Positions 26,479 to 35,897 of a DNA stretch of 64,000 bases are shown one piece after another (position 1 is the first letter of the stretch; the number at the start of each line of letters is the position of its first letter). Below the pieces are notes generated by a model. That model worked only from the letters and a program-made list of their open reading frames with translations. It had not been told where the DNA came from and ran no database searches. The translations under genes were made by a program, and so were the position numbers. Source of the DNA: Chloroflexota bacterium (GTDB lineage: Bacteria; Chloroflexota; UBA6077; JACCZL01); the NCBI GenBank assembly GCA_020850535.1, contig JADZEM010000143.1, forward strand, positions 1 to 64,000, given 5' to 3'.

Positions 26479-28755
26479 GTGAGCGCCAGTGAGCCAGCGT
26501 TCGGCGGTGTCATCGGCCGTGATTACCGAGAGTCGACGCCCTGGTGGCCCGAGCCGACAGCGGCTGCCGCCGGCGCGCCGAACGTCGTGTTCGTGGTGTT
26601 GGACGACGTCGGGTTCGCCGACCTCGGCTGCTACGGCTCGGAGATCCAGACGCCGAACATCGACCGGCTGGCCGCCGGGGGGCTGAGGTACGCCAACTTC
26701 CACACCACGGCGATGTGCTCGCCCACGCGGGCCTGCCTGCTCACGGGGCGCAACGCCCACAGCGTCGGGATGGGGATCATCGCCGAGTGGTCCACGGGCT
26801 TCCCGGCCTACCGTGGGCGCGTCACCCGACATGCCGCCAACCTCGCCGAGGTGCTGCGCGACCAGGGATACAACACGTTTGCCGTGGGCAAGTGGCACCT
26901 GATGCCGATGGACGAGGCGACGGCGGCCGGGCCGTTCGGCGACTGGCCGCTGAACCGGGGCTTCGACCGCTGGTACGGCTTCCACGGGGCGCTGGCGGAC
27001 TCCTGGCACCCGGAGCTGTTCGAGGACAACCACGCCATCGACGCCCCAAGCGGTGAGGGCTACCACCTCTCCGAGGATCTGGTGGCCCAGGCCGGCCGCA
27101 TGCTCCGCGATCAGCAGGCCGTTGCGCCCGAGCGGCCGTTCTTCCTGTACCTGGGGTTCGGGGCGGCGCACTGGCCCCACCACGTGCCAGAACCGTTCGT
27201 CGAGAAGTATCGCGGCCAGTACGCGCGCGGCTGGGACGTGATCCGCGAGGAGCGGCTGGCCCGACAGAAGGCGCTCGGGATCGTGCCGCCCGATACGGCG
27301 CTCGCGCCGCGCAACGCCGATGTGCGGCCCTGGGACAGCCTGTCCGAGGACGAGCGGCGACTGTTCGCCCGCATGCAGGAGGTCTACGCCGGCTTCGTCG
27401 AGCACACCGATGCCCAGGTCGGCGCGCTGGTCGGCCACCTGGAGCGGCTGGGCGTCCTCGACAACACGCTCGTGGTGCTGCTCTCGGACAACGGCTCCAG
27501 CCCCGAGGGCGGCGCGGTCGGCGCGGTCAACGCCCGCAAGCATCTCCAGTACGAGCCGGAGACGCTCCAGGATGGGCTGGCGGCCATCGACGCGCTCGGC
27601 AGCGACCGCACCTACGGGCACTATCCGACCGGCTGGGCGCAGGCCAGCAACACGCCACTCAAATGGTACAAGAAGGACGTCCACGCGGGCGGGGTGCGCG
27701 ATCCGCTGATCGTCCACTGGCCGGCCCGCATCGGCGAGGGGCAGGGCGGCGGGATTCGCGGGCAGTTCCACCACGTCGTGGACCTGATGCCGACCGTCCT
27801 GGAGCTGATCGGCGTGGACGTGCCGGCCACGTTCAACGGTCGAGCGCAACTGCCGATGCACGGGCAGAGCCTGGCCTACACGTTCGACCAAAAGGACGCG
27901 CCAACGCGCAAGTCCAGCCAGTACTTCGAGCTGCTGGGCGACCGCGGCATCTGGCACGACGGCTGGAAGGCGGTGGCGAAGCACGAGCGCGGCCAGCGCT
28001 TCGAGGATGACCGCTGGGAGCTGTACCACCTCGCCCGCGACTTCTCGGAGAGCAACGATCTGGCCGAGGCTGAGCCTGCGCGGCTGCGCCAGATGATCGA
28101 GCGGTGGTGGTCCGAGGCGGGTGCGTACGGCGCGCTGCCGCTGGACGACCGCGAGTACGAGCGGCTGGCCGAGAGCGTGGCGGCGCGGGCGCGCCAGACG
28201 ACCGTCTTCTACCCTGGCATGGCGCGGGTGGACCGGTTCAGCGCGCCGGACATCACCGACCGCTCGCACACGATCGCCGCCGAGGTGACGATCCCCGCAG
28301 GCGGCATGACAGCCAGTGGCGCAGCCGTCGAAGGCGTGTTGCTGGCGTCCGGGGCGCGTTTCGGCGGCTACGTGCTCTACGTCCAGGGCGGCCATCTGGT
28401 CTACGAGTACGCCTTTTCCGAGCGCGAGCGCTTCGCCGTGCGCGCCGAGATCCCCGTCCCGACCGGCGACGTGACCCTCTCCTACGTCTTCCGCCGGACG
28501 GGTCGGCGGCAGGGGGTTGGCACGCTGCTGGTGAACGGGCAGCCGTGCGGCTCGGTGACCCTTCCGAAGACCTGGCCGGTGGTGGCGGTGACGGCCGGCG
28601 TGCTGTGCGGTCGGGATGGGGGCTCGGCGGTCAGCGACGCTTACGCGCTGCCGTTCGCGTTCACGGGGACGCTGCACCGCGTGACGGTCACCCTCGACGC
28701 GGACGGCGCCCCGGACCCGCAGATCGCCTACCGCGCCGCCATGTCCGAGGAGTGA
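26479..28755 (+). CDS. arylsulfatase-type sulfatase
   Basis: The 758-residue product from GTG 26479 (GGGGGAG upstream) has no signal peptide. Landmarks are NVVFVVLDDVGFADLGCYG (metal site), C-x-P-x-R with Cys80 in CSPTRACLLTGR (formylglycine site), VGKWHL, LLSDNGSSPEGG and LKWYKKDVHAGGVRDPLI. The region after ~residue 600 is a separate beta-rich domain (GARFGGYVLYVQGGHLVYEY and TGTLHRVTVTLD). The domain order matches the large arylsulfatase group related to P. aeruginosa AtsA. Its formylglycine-generating enzyme is not in the window. Confidence 0.94.
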   Translation: MSASEPAFGGVIGRDYRESTPWWPEPTAAAAGAPNVVFVVLDDVGFADLGCYGSEIQTPNIDRLAAGGLRYANFHTTAMCSPTRACLLTGRNAHSVGMGIIAEWSTGFPAYRGRVTRHAANLAEVLRDQGYNTFAVGKWHLMPMDEATAAGPFGDWPLNRGFDRWYGFHGALADSWHPELFEDNHAIDAPSGEGYHLSEDLVAQAGRMLRDQQAVAPERPFFLYLGFGAAHWPHHVPEPFVEKYRGQYARGWDVIREERLARQKALGIVPPDTALAPRNADVRPWDSLSEDERRLFARMQEVYAGFVEHTDAQVGALVGHLERLGVLDNTLVVLLSDNGSSPEGGAVGAVNARKHLQYEPETLQDGLAAIDALGSDRTYGHYPTGWAQASNTPLKWYKKDVHAGGVRDPLIVHWPARIGEGQGGGIRGQFHHVVDLMPTVLELIGVDVPATFNGRAQLPMHGQSLAYTFDQKDAPTRKSSQYFELLGDRGIWHDGWKAVAKHERGQRFEDDRWELYHLARDFSESNDLAEAEPARLRQMIERWWSEAGAYGALPLDDREYERLAESVAARARQTTVFYPGMARVDRFSAPDITDRSHTIAAEVTIPAGGMTASGAAVEGVLLASGARFGGYVLYVQGGHLVYEYAFSERERFAVRAEIPVPTGDVTLSYVFRRTGRRQGVGTLLVNGQPCGSVTLPKTWPVVAVTAGVLCGRDGGSAVSDAYALPFAFTGTLHRVTVTLDADGAPDPQIAYRAAMSEE

Positions 28756-29156
28756 CCGTCAGATCCAGCAGGCCCGTGCGAACCGCGCCCACGAAGAACA
28801 GCAACTGGCCGACATCACGACATTCGTCGGACTGTAGACCGCTTCGAGCCTGGCCTTGTGCCGGGCCGTACGGACTGCCGTGGTCCTCACGATGCTGTTC
28901 GTGCTGACGGCATCGACAGTTGTCGCCAACGCTAGTCCCCCCGAATCAGCGCGCGCCTACGTGATGCTGAAATAGCAGGCGCGGCTGCCGCCACTTGGGG
29001 GGCGCTGCGCTCTGTGCTATACATGGACACGCCAACTGGACCATGCGATGCGGCGACGAGCGGCCTCGGGCATCGTCGCCGCTCGCCTCGGCCAATTGTT
29101 ATGCCCAGACTGGGCCACGCCGTCGTGGTCGGGCGGCTGACCAACGAGGAGTTTCG
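28756..29156. other. intergenic region without a convincing gene
   Basis: Between the sulfatase and the transketolase genes I see no repeat, terminator or clear promoter. A short frame ending at 28975 encodes a signal-peptide-like stretch (AVVLTMLFVLTASTVVANA) but is too small to support. ACGAGGAG precedes the transketolase start. Confidence 0.5.
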
Positions 29157-29996
29157 ATGCCAGAGACACGTGATGAGCTCATCAAGCGCCTGGAGGGGCA
29201 GGCGAACAAGATTCGCCGCAACATCTGGCGGGCATTGAAGGCAGGCGGCACCGGCCACGCCGGTGGCTCGCTCTCCGCTACCGACATGCTCAGCGCCCTC
29301 TACTTCTACAAGATGAACGTCCGCCCGGCCGAGCCGGACTGGGCCGACCGTGACCGCTTCATTCTCTCGAAGGGCCATGCCAACGCCGGCCTCGGCGCGA
29401 CCCTCGAACTGGCTGGTATCGTGGATGAGGGCTACTGCGACCGCTTCTACATGATGGACGACGGCCGCCCGCCCTTCGGCATGCACCCCGACATCAAAGT
29501 GCCCGGCATCGAGATGAGCACCGGCGGCCTCGGCCACGGCCTCTCGATTGGCGTCGGGATGGCGCTCGGCGCGCGCATCAAGGGCCAGGCCTTTCATACC
29601 TTCGTGATGATCGGCGACGGCGAGCTGCACGAGGGCTCCAACTGGGAAGCCGCGATGGCTGGCGCCAAGTACCGGCTCACCAACCTCACCGCCCTCATCG
29701 ACTTCAACAAGATCTCCCAGAGCGCCCACGTGGCCGAGGTGATGGGCCTGGAGCCGCTCGCCGACAAGTGGCGCTCGTTCGGCTGGGAAGTCCGCGAGAT
29801 CGACGGCCACAACATGACGGAGATCGTCGATACGCTCGATGCGCTGCCGTTCAGCGGCAACAAGCCCAACTGCGTGATCATGCACACGATCAAGGGCAAG
29901 GGCGCGAGCTTCGCCGAGGACACCCACCTCTGGCACCAGAACGCGGTCAACCAGGAGATCTACGACAAGGCGATTGCCGAGCTGGAGACGGTCTGA
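29157..29996 (+). CDS. transketolase, N-terminal subunit
   Basis: The 279-residue product is the thiamine-diphosphate-binding half of a split transketolase. Landmarks are TGHAGGSLSATDMLSALYF, RDRFILSKGHA, the GDGELHEGSNWEAA motif followed by IDFNKIS (Mg-TPP binding), and MHTIKGKGASF. GAGGAG precedes the ATG. The C-terminal partner begins two bases after the stop codon. Split transketolases are known in many bacteria and archaea; the reaction is two-carbon transfer between sugar phosphates, though the exact substrates are unproven. Confidence 0.95.
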   Translation: MPETRDELIKRLEGQANKIRRNIWRALKAGGTGHAGGSLSATDMLSALYFYKMNVRPAEPDWADRDRFILSKGHANAGLGATLELAGIVDEGYCDRFYMMDDGRPPFGMHPDIKVPGIEMSTGGLGHGLSIGVGMALGARIKGQAFHTFVMIGDGELHEGSNWEAAMAGAKYRLTNLTALIDFNKISQSAHVAEVMGLEPLADKWRSFGWEVREIDGHNMTEIVDTLDALPFSGNKPNCVIMHTIKGKGASFAEDTHLWHQNAVNQEIYDKAIAELETV

Positions 29997-29998
29997 TT

Positions 29999-30964
29999 AT
30001 GGCAGCAGACGCACTTACCACCGACTGGTACAAGAAGTCCGCGAGCCAGACGCGTCTCGCCTTCGGTCAGGCGTTGCTGACGCTCGGGGCGCTCGACCCG
30101 GACGTGGTCATCCTCTCGGCGGACACCCAGGATCTGCTCGGCGTCCGCGAGTACATCGAGCTGTACCCTGACCGCTTCATCGAGTGCGGCATCGCGGAGC
30201 AGGACAAGGTCGGTATCGCGGCCGGGCTGGCGACGGTCGGCCTCAAGCCGTACGTCTGCGGCTACGCGCCGTTCGTGACTGCCCGTGCCCTCGAGCAGGT
30301 CCGCAACGACGTCGCCTACGCCCACCAGAACGTCGTCATCGGCGCGGCCGCCAGCGGCATCTCGCTCGGCGTCTCCGGCGGCACCCACCACGCCGTCGAA
30401 GACCTGGCGACCATGCGGAGCCTTGCCGGCATGACCGTCATCGTCCCCGCCGACGTCCACGAGGCGTACAAGGCGACCCTCGCCGCTCACGAGATGGAGG
30501 GGCCGGTCTACATCCGCCTCGGCGGCCGGACGCCCGAGCCGGACATCACCGACCCCGACGCGCCGTTCACCCTGGGCAAGGCCACCGAGCTGCGCTCCGG
30601 CAACGACGTGGCGATCATCGCCTGTGGGTCGCTGGTCGAGATGGCCGTCAAGGCGTCGGACGCGCTCAAGGCCGAGGGCATCAACGCCCGCGTACTGAAC
30701 ATGACCACCATCAAGCCGCTCGACACCGAGGCGATCCTCAAGGCCGCCGAGGAGTGCAAGGGCATCGTGACGGCCGAGGAGCACCACGTCACCGGCGGGC
30801 TCGGCGGCGCGGTGGCCGAGTTCCTGGCCGAGAACCACCCCACCAGGATGCGGATCGTGGGCCTGGGCGACACGTTCGCGGTGATCGGCCCCACGCCGGC
30901 CCTGCGGGCGCGCTACGGGATGAGCGCGGACAACATCGCGGCCAAGGCGAAGGAGCTGCTGTAG
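29999..30964 (+). CDS. transketolase, C-terminal subunit
   Basis: The 321-residue pyrimidine-binding half has QTRLAFGQALLTLGALDPDV, FIECGIAEQDKVGIAAGLA (catalytic Glu), SGGTHHAVEDLATMRSL, GPVYIRLGG and TAEEHHVTGGLGGAVAEFL. It overlaps no other gene, is translationally linked to the N-terminal subunit, and is followed by a strong terminator, so the two form a complete unit. Confidence 0.95.
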   Translation: MAADALTTDWYKKSASQTRLAFGQALLTLGALDPDVVILSADTQDLLGVREYIELYPDRFIECGIAEQDKVGIAAGLATVGLKPYVCGYAPFVTARALEQVRNDVAYAHQNVVIGAAASGISLGVSGGTHHAVEDLATMRSLAGMTVIVPADVHEAYKATLAAHEMEGPVYIRLGGRTPEPDITDPDAPFTLGKATELRSGNDVAIIACGSLVEMAVKASDALKAEGINARVLNMTTIKPLDTEAILKAAEECKGIVTAEEHHVTGGLGGAVAEFLAENHPTRMRIVGLGDTFAVIGPTPALRARYGMSADNIAAKAKELL

Positions 30965-30991
30965 CCTTCGGGCACTTCGAGCAGTTGCACA

Positions 30992-31030
30992 ACGCCCCCG
31001 CTCCCGTGCACGGGAGCGGGGGCGTCTTTT
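30992..31030 (+). terminator. intrinsic terminator of the transketolase operon
   Basis: ACGCCCCCGCTCCCG-TGCA-CGGGAGCGGGGGCGT forms a 15-bp stem; a short CTTTT tract follows. Confidence 0.9.
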
Positions 31031-31101
31031 GTCTCGCCAACCCACCATCCGCCAGCCTACGCAGGCCGTCCAGCGCCCCGATCATCGGCCCGCCGCCCCC
31101 C

Positions 31102-31296
31102 CAGGGCGATTGCATGTTCGCTGGTGTTCCCGAAGCGCGACGAGGCGCGCAGTCGGGGGTTGAAACCCCCGCCTACAGTCATTCCGTCGCTGCGCGACGG
31201 CCGTGGGGAACGGCAGGCACTGGTGCGACTGGAGCGTCGCGCAGCGACTGCAGGATGGTAGGCGGGGCTTTCAAGCCCCGACGCGGCGGCACGACG
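31102..31296. mobile_element. MITE-like element, copy 3 (left member of a dimer, lacks right end)
   Basis: Begins CAGGGCGATTGCATG and is in opposite orientation to copies 1, 2, 5 and 6 (the GGGGCTTTCAAGCCCC arm is on the right). It lacks the terminal ~22 bp because copy 4 starts immediately. The flank left of it (gccgcccccc) and right of copy 4 (ccggctcccc) agree at 7 of 10 positions. Confidence 0.85.
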
Positions 31297-31513
31297 CAGG
31301 GCGATCGCATGTTCATTGGTGTCCCCGAAGCATCATGGAACGGGCGGTCGGGGACTGAAGTCCCCGCCTACAGTCACGCCGTCGCTGCGCGACGGACGCA
31401 GGGAACGGCAAGCACTGGTGAGACTGGAGCGTCGCGCAGCGACTGCAGGATCGTAGGCGGGGCTTTCAAGCCCCGACGCGGCGGCACGACACACCCAACA
31501 TGCGATTGCCCTG
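31297..31513. mobile_element. MITE-like element, copy 4 (right member of a dimer, 217 bp)
   Basis: Begins CAGGGCGATCGCATG and ends CATGCGATTGCCCTG; same orientation as copy 3. Internal hairpins are intact. Confidence 0.88.
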
Positions 31514-31560
31514 CCGGCTCCCCCCGAATTTCGCACGCGGAGTGCCGTCGCACAGTATCA

Positions 31561-31578
31561 TCTTAGCCCGTACTAAGA
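31561..31578. promoter_or_regulatory. inverted repeat TCTTAG-N6-CTAAGA upstream of nitroreductase
   Basis: Perfect six-base arms about 100 bp upstream of the nitroreductase start. This size and symmetry fit a MarR/HxlR-type operator, but no regulator gene is adjacent. Confidence 0.35.
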
Positions 31579-31678
31579 GTGTAGCTGCCGACGACAGCCG
31601 AACGGCGCGTCTCCTGTGGGGGCAGAACCCCGTCAGACGGCCGCCCGCCAGCCGGCGAGAACGTGAGGATGACCCTGC

Positions 31679-32263
31679 ATGGATGTGCTCGAAGCGATCC
31701 GGACCCGACGGACCGTCGGCAAGATGCGGCAGGACGTGCCGCCGCGCGCCCTGATCGAGGAGATCATCGAGGCCGCCACCTGGGCGCCGAACCACCGCCT
31801 CAACGAGCCGTGGCAATTCCATGTCGTGGCTGGCGAGGCGCGCCGACGCTTCGGCGAGATCATGGCCGCCGACGCCTGCGAGGCCAACGGTGAGCTGAGC
31901 CCGGAGAAGGCCCAGGGGCTGATCGACTCGCAGATGAAGAAGGCGCTGCGCTCGCCAGTGGTCATCGCCGTCTCGTGCGACCCCCCCAGCGGCCCGAAGA
32001 TCGACCCCGTCGAGGATGTCTGCGCCGTCGCCTGCGGCATCCAGAACCTGCTGCTCGCCGCCCACGCCCGGGGACTGGCGACCAAGTGGAGCAGCGGCCA
32101 GCCGTGCTATTCGGCCAGCCTGAAGCGCTTCTTCGGCCTGACGCCCGAGCACCAGATCCTGGGGTACATCTACCTCGGCTACCCGGACGAGGAGACCAAG
32201 CCGGCCGCGCGCACGTCGCACCACGAGAAGACGTCCTGGATGGGCTGGCCCACCGAAGGCTGA
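31679..32263 (+). CDS. nitroreductase family protein
   Basis: The 194-residue FMN-dependent oxidoreductase begins MDVLEAIRTRRTVGKM with the phosphate-binding RTRR and has ATWAPNHRLNEPWQF, CGIQNLLLAAHARGLATKW and YIYLGYPDE. It resembles the single-domain YdjA-like subgroup. It is convergent with the PhzF-like gene (six bases between stops). Confidence 0.92.
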   Translation: MDVLEAIRTRRTVGKMRQDVPPRALIEEIIEAATWAPNHRLNEPWQFHVVAGEARRRFGEIMAADACEANGELSPEKAQGLIDSQMKKALRSPVVIAVSCDPPSGPKIDPVEDVCAVACGIQNLLLAAHARGLATKWSSGQPCYSASLKRFFGLTPEHQILGYIYLGYPDEETKPAARTSHHEKTSWMGWPTEG

Positions 32264-32269
32264 CGGCCG

Positions 32270-33160
32270 TCAGGCCAGCAGCGCGCCCTCGGCCACCAGC
32301 ACCACGCCGCCGCCGACGGTCACCCGCGTTAGCGCGCCGCTCGTGACCGTCAGCCCGACGCCGATCTGGCTCGGGCGCAGCATCTCGTAGCCCTGCTCCA
32401 GCAGCAGGCGGCCGGGGCTGGCCAGTCCGTGCCGCAACAGGTAGCCGCCGGCCGGCCCGCTGGCGCTGCCGGTGGCCGGGTCTTCGCGCACGTCCGCCCC
32501 GAGCGCCAGGCTGAACATGCGGGCGTGCGCGGCGGCCTCGGGGGACTCGCCGCCCGTGCAGAAGGCGTAGACGGCCGGGTGCTCGCGCCCGGCAAAGTAG
32601 CGGACCAGGGGATCGGCCACGCCGCGCGCCCGCCGCACCGCGTCTAGGGAGCGCAGCCGCACGTACAGGAACGGGTTGCCCGACGAGCCGATCTCGGCCG
32701 GCGTCTCCAGCGCCAGATCCTCAGTCGTGAGGCCGAGCAGGCCAGCCAGGGCGGTCGGATCGGCGTTCGGGGGCGGGCTGAACGTCGGGACGTGCTGCTC
32801 CATCTCGGCCTCGCCGGTGACGCCGTCGCCGGGGTCGGCCTCGACGCCGAGCGTCCCGATCTTCAGCTCAAGGCGCAGGCTGCGCTTGCCGTTGGCCCGC
32901 GCCAGCACGAAGGCTGTCCCCACCACCGGGTGCCCGGCGAACGGCAGCTCGCGGCCGGGCGTGAAGATGCGGACCTTCGCGTCCGCCGTCGGATCGGCCG
33001 GCGGCAGCACGAAGGTCGTCTCCGAGAAGTTCATCTCGCGCGCAATCGCCTGCATCTCGTCGTCGGACAGGCCCTCGGCCTCCGGGAAGACCGCGAGCTG
33101 ATTGCCGCCGAAGCGGGTCCGCGTGAAGACGTCGACGTGGATCAGGCGATACTGGCGCAT
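32270..33160 (-). CDS. PhzF-family isomerase-like protein
   Basis: The 296-residue two-barrel protein of the PhzF/diaminopimelate-epimerase fold has HVDVFTRTRFGGNQLAVFP, the catalytic Glu in MNFSETTFVLP, FTPGRELPFAGHPVVGTAFV and VREDPATGSASGPAGGYL. No other phenazine genes are present, so it is probably a generic PhzF-like enzyme of unknown substrate. GGGAG precedes the ATG. Confidence 0.93.
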   Translation of the reverse strand: MRQYRLIHVDVFTRTRFGGNQLAVFPEAEGLSDDEMQAIAREMNFSETTFVLPPADPTADAKVRIFTPGRELPFAGHPVVGTAFVLARANGKRSLRLELKIGTLGVEADPGDGVTGEAEMEQHVPTFSPPPNADPTALAGLLGLTTEDLALETPAEIGSSGNPFLYVRLRSLDAVRRARGVADPLVRYFAGREHPAVYAFCTGGESPEAAAHARMFSLALGADVREDPATGSASGPAGGYLLRHGLASPGRLLLEQGYEMLRPSQIGVGLTVTSGALTRVTVGGGVVLVAEGALLA

Positions 33161-33218
33161 GCGTGCTCCCGGCGCTGGGTTCTGGGTTCTCGGGGGGCAT
33201 TCTCCCCGAACCCAGAGC

Positions 33219-34025
33219 CTACTTCTTCAGACGAGCGGACACCGACGGCGGCAGCGGCGAGTCCACCTGCGGCGAGCGCAACTGCGCCAGCATACCGCCG
33301 TCCACCGGCACGGTGATGCCCGTCACGTAGGAGGCATCGTCGGAGACCAGCCAGGAGACGGCTCCAGCGATGTCGTCGGGGTAGCCGACGCGCCCCAGCG
33401 GCACCGTCGCGCCGCGCCGGGCCAGCCCCTCGGGACTGGCGTCATGATCCTCGGTGTGGATCGCGCCGGGCTGCACCACGTTCACGCGGATGCCGAACGC
33501 CGCCAGGTCAATCGCCATCGTGCGGGTCATCGCCTCCATGCCGCCCTTGGTGGCGTCGTAGGCCGCCATGTAGCGGTGCGAGCGCGTCCCCGCGAACGAG
33601 CTGATATTGACGATGGCGCCCTTCTTGCCCTGATCCACCATGATGTTGGCGGCGCGGTGGCAGTGCAGGTAGATGCTGGTCAGGTTGGTCCGGATGACGG
33701 TGTCCCAGTGGTCGGGCGTCATCTCGAGGATGTGCGAGATCGGGCTGGCCCACCCCGCGTTGTTGACGACGATGTCCACCGTGCCCCAGGTCTCGAGCAC
33801 CTTCGCGAACATCGCCTCAACCTCATCCTTGATGCCGGCGTCGCAGGGGATCGCCAGCACCTCGCCGCCGGCCGCGCGGATGCTGTCGGCCGTCTTGTTG
33901 AGGAGGTCTGCGCCCCGGCTGGTCATGACGACCTTCGCGCCGTCCGCCGAGAGCCGCTTCGCAATGCCCGCGCCAATCCCCCGGCTCGAGCCGGTGACGA
34001 TGGCGACTTTCCCTTCCAGTCCCAT
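33219..34025 (-). CDS. short-chain dehydrogenase/reductase
   Basis: The 268-residue classical SDR has TGSSRGIGAGIAKRL (cofactor), NNAGWASP, catalytic Ser in NISSFAG, Tyr/Lys in YDATKGG, and VTGITVPVDGGML near the C-terminus. GGGAGG lies upstream of the ATG. It shares strand and direction with the amidase and PhzF-like genes, so a loose catabolic operon is possible. Confidence 0.93.
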   Translation of the reverse strand: MGLEGKVAIVTGSSRGIGAGIAKRLSADGAKVVMTSRGADLLNKTADSIRAAGGEVLAIPCDAGIKDEVEAMFAKVLETWGTVDIVVNNAGWASPISHILEMTPDHWDTVIRTNLTSIYLHCHRAANIMVDQGKKGAIVNISSFAGTRSHRYMAAYDATKGGMEAMTRTMAIDLAAFGIRVNVVQPGAIHTEDHDASPEGLARRGATVPLGRVGYPDDIAGAVSWLVSDDASYVTGITVPVDGGMLAQLRSPQVDSPLPPSVSARLKK

Positions 34026-34109
34026 GCTGCCTCCCAGTGTGTGGCGGCGGCCGCAGGCCGCCGCCGGTTCGCGCAGGTTGGTGAGGTGAATGTGCGTGCC
34101 CTGTTTGGG

Positions 34110-35504
34110 CTAGACCGCCGGCCGCTCCTTGTGCCAGCCGGCCCGCTGCTCGTAGACGTGGGCCAGCCGCAGCAACGTGGCTTCCTCGAACGGCCGCCCC
34201 ACCAGTTGCAGCCCGATGGGCAGCCCGTTCCGCGAGAAGCCGCACGGCACCGAGATGGCCGGCAGGCCCAGGATGTTGAACAACTGGGTAAAGCCGAGCA
34301 GCTGCCCGCGCGCCACCGGCCCCCGTGACTCCGGAATCGTCGGCGCGACGATGGCCGTCGTCGGGGTGGCGATCACGTCCACCGTCTCGAACACGGTCCG
34401 GAAGCGCTCCATCAGCGCCCGCCGCGCCTGCTGGCCGCGCAGGTACTGCGTCGCCGTCAGCCGTTCGCCCTGGCTCAGCCGCTCCAGCACGTCCGCGCCG
34501 TAGTCTGCGCGGCGGGTCTTCAGCCAGCGCTCGTGGATGGCCGCTGCCTCCGAGTAGAGGATGCCGAAGACCGCCCCCGCGCGGTACTCCACGTCTGACA
34601 CGGACAGCTCGCCGATGCTCACGCCCTGCCCCTCGAGGCTCCCGAGCGCTGACCGGACGGCAGCGGCGACCTCTGGCTGGACGTTCTCGCCCAGGTACTC
34701 TTGCAGCAGCCCGATCCGCAGGCCGCTGACCCGGTCGTCCAGGGCGGTGGTCAGATCGGGCATCACGCGGGTGGCCGAGGCCGGGTCCGCCGCATCGTAG
34801 CCGATGATGGCGTTCATGACGATGGCCGCGTCCTCGACGGTCCGGGTCAGCGGGCCGCAGTGGTCGAGCGACCACGACAGCGGCAGCACGCCGGCCCTGC
34901 TGACCAGGCCGTAGGTCGGCTTGACGCCGACGATGCCGCACAGGGCCGCCGGCAGGCGGATCGAGCCGCCCGTGTCCGAGCCCATCGAGGCGTACCCGAT
35001 GCCGGCCGCCACCGCCGCTGCCGAGCCGCCGCTCGACCCTCCCGTGATCCGCTCCGAGTTCCAGGGGTTGCGGGCTGGCCCGAAGTGCGGGTTCTCGTTC
35101 GTCGCACCGAACGCGAACTCGTGCAGGTTGTTCTTGCCGATGAGGACTGCGCCGGCCTGCCGCAGCCGCCGCGTGACGGTCGCGTCGGCCGTTGGGGTCC
35201 AGTCCTTGAGGATCTTCGAGCCGCCCGTGGTCGCGATGCCGGATGTCTGATACAGGTCTTTGAGGCTGATGGGGACGCCGTGCAACGGTCCGAGGTAGTG
35301 CCCGGACTGCAGCGACCGCTCGGCGGCCTGCGCCTGTTCGAGCGCAGCCTCGTGGGTGATGGTGATAAAGGCGTTCAGCGAGCCGTCAAGCGCGTCAGCA
35401 CGAGCCAGCGCAGCCCTGGTCAGCTCGACGGGCGAGATCTCCCGTCGCCTCAAGCGCTCGCCAACCCCTCGGATGGTCAGGAAGTGCAGCGACTCGTCAG
35501 CCAC
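34110..35504 (-). CDS. amidase (amidase-signature family)
   Basis: The 464-residue Ser-Ser-Lys hydrolase has the catalytic Lys in GVPISLKDLY, the signature GGSSGGSAAAVAAG with the cis-Ser, and GSDTGGSIRLPAALCGIVG with the nucleophile Ser. The C-terminus has GLPIGLQLVGRPFEEATLL. It is GatA-like, but no GatB or GatC gene accompanies it, so it is likely a free amidase. Start GTG at 35504 has AAGGAG nine bases upstream. A 55-residue gene precedes it. Confidence 0.94.
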   Translation of the reverse strand: MADESLHFLTIRGVGERLRRREISPVELTRAALARADALDGSLNAFITITHEAALEQAQAAERSLQSGHYLGPLHGVPISLKDLYQTSGIATTGGSKILKDWTPTADATVTRRLRQAGAVLIGKNNLHEFAFGATNENPHFGPARNPWNSERITGGSSGGSAAAVAAGIGYASMGSDTGGSIRLPAALCGIVGVKPTYGLVSRAGVLPLSWSLDHCGPLTRTVEDAAIVMNAIIGYDAADPASATRVMPDLTTALDDRVSGLRIGLLQEYLGENVQPEVAAAVRSALGSLEGQGVSIGELSVSDVEYRAGAVFGILYSEAAAIHERWLKTRRADYGADVLERLSQGERLTATQYLRGQQARRALMERFRTVFETVDVIATPTTAIVAPTIPESRGPVARGQLLGFTQLFNILGLPAISVPCGFSRNGLPIGLQLVGRPFEEATLLRLAHVYEQRAGWHKERPAV

Positions 35505-35580
35505 GCGCCCGGTCTCCTTCGTACCCGGTCCGCCCGGCGGGCCGCTGGGGCCTCCGCGTCAGGCGGCCACGCTCGCTCAG

Positions 35581-35748
35581 TCAGTCCCAGTGGAACTCCG
35601 AGGCCGGCTCCACGACGACGCGCCCGCGCTCGTCGGCCAGCCCGAGACCGTCCAGCGCGTCGATGGCTTCGCCGATGGCGGCCATCGCAGGGTCAAGCTC
35701 ACGGTCCTGGGCGGATGGTGGCCGCGCGGACGGCGACGACGGCGTCAT
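35581..35748 (-). CDS. small acidic protein upstream of the amidase
   Basis: The 55-residue product from ATG 35748 (GGAG eight bases upstream) has LDPAMAAIGEAIDALDGLGL and ends VVVEPASEFHWD. The position, size and -EPAS-F- ending recall the AtzG/GatC-like small partners of some amidases, but the likeness is weak and is inference. It is 76 bp from the amidase gene. Confidence 0.5.
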   Translation of the reverse strand: MTPSSPSARPPSAQDRELDPAMAAIGEAIDALDGLGLADERGRVVVEPASEFHWD

Positions 35749-35897
35749 AGTGATCGCTCCCGGAAAGGTCTCGACGTGGGACGATACCACGGACGTGCGG
35801 GTAGCTGGCAGGGACATGCGACAGGGGCGCGCCCGATGGCCGCAGTGCAGGATTCTGTGGGGCGCCCGCGACAGGGTGCTGGCAGGGACGTGCGCCG

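Noticed and set aside
25696-28677. 993-residue minus-strand frame opposite the second sulfatase
   Set aside because: A GC-driven antisense shadow with no recognisable motif; the sulfatase on the plus strand has full family features.
28842-28975. Short signal-peptide-like frame
   Set aside because: Only ~27-40 codons, no ribosome site and no mature domain; kept only as a remark in the spacer entry.
31102-31513. The MITE pair as a non-coding RNA gene
   Set aside because: Hairpin structure is explained by the dispersed element; no promoter or unique sequence supports an RNA gene here.
32270-33160. Phenazine biosynthesis cluster suggested by a PhzF-like gene
   Set aside because: No phzA-E/G genes nearby; PhzF-like proteins are common outside phenazine pathways.
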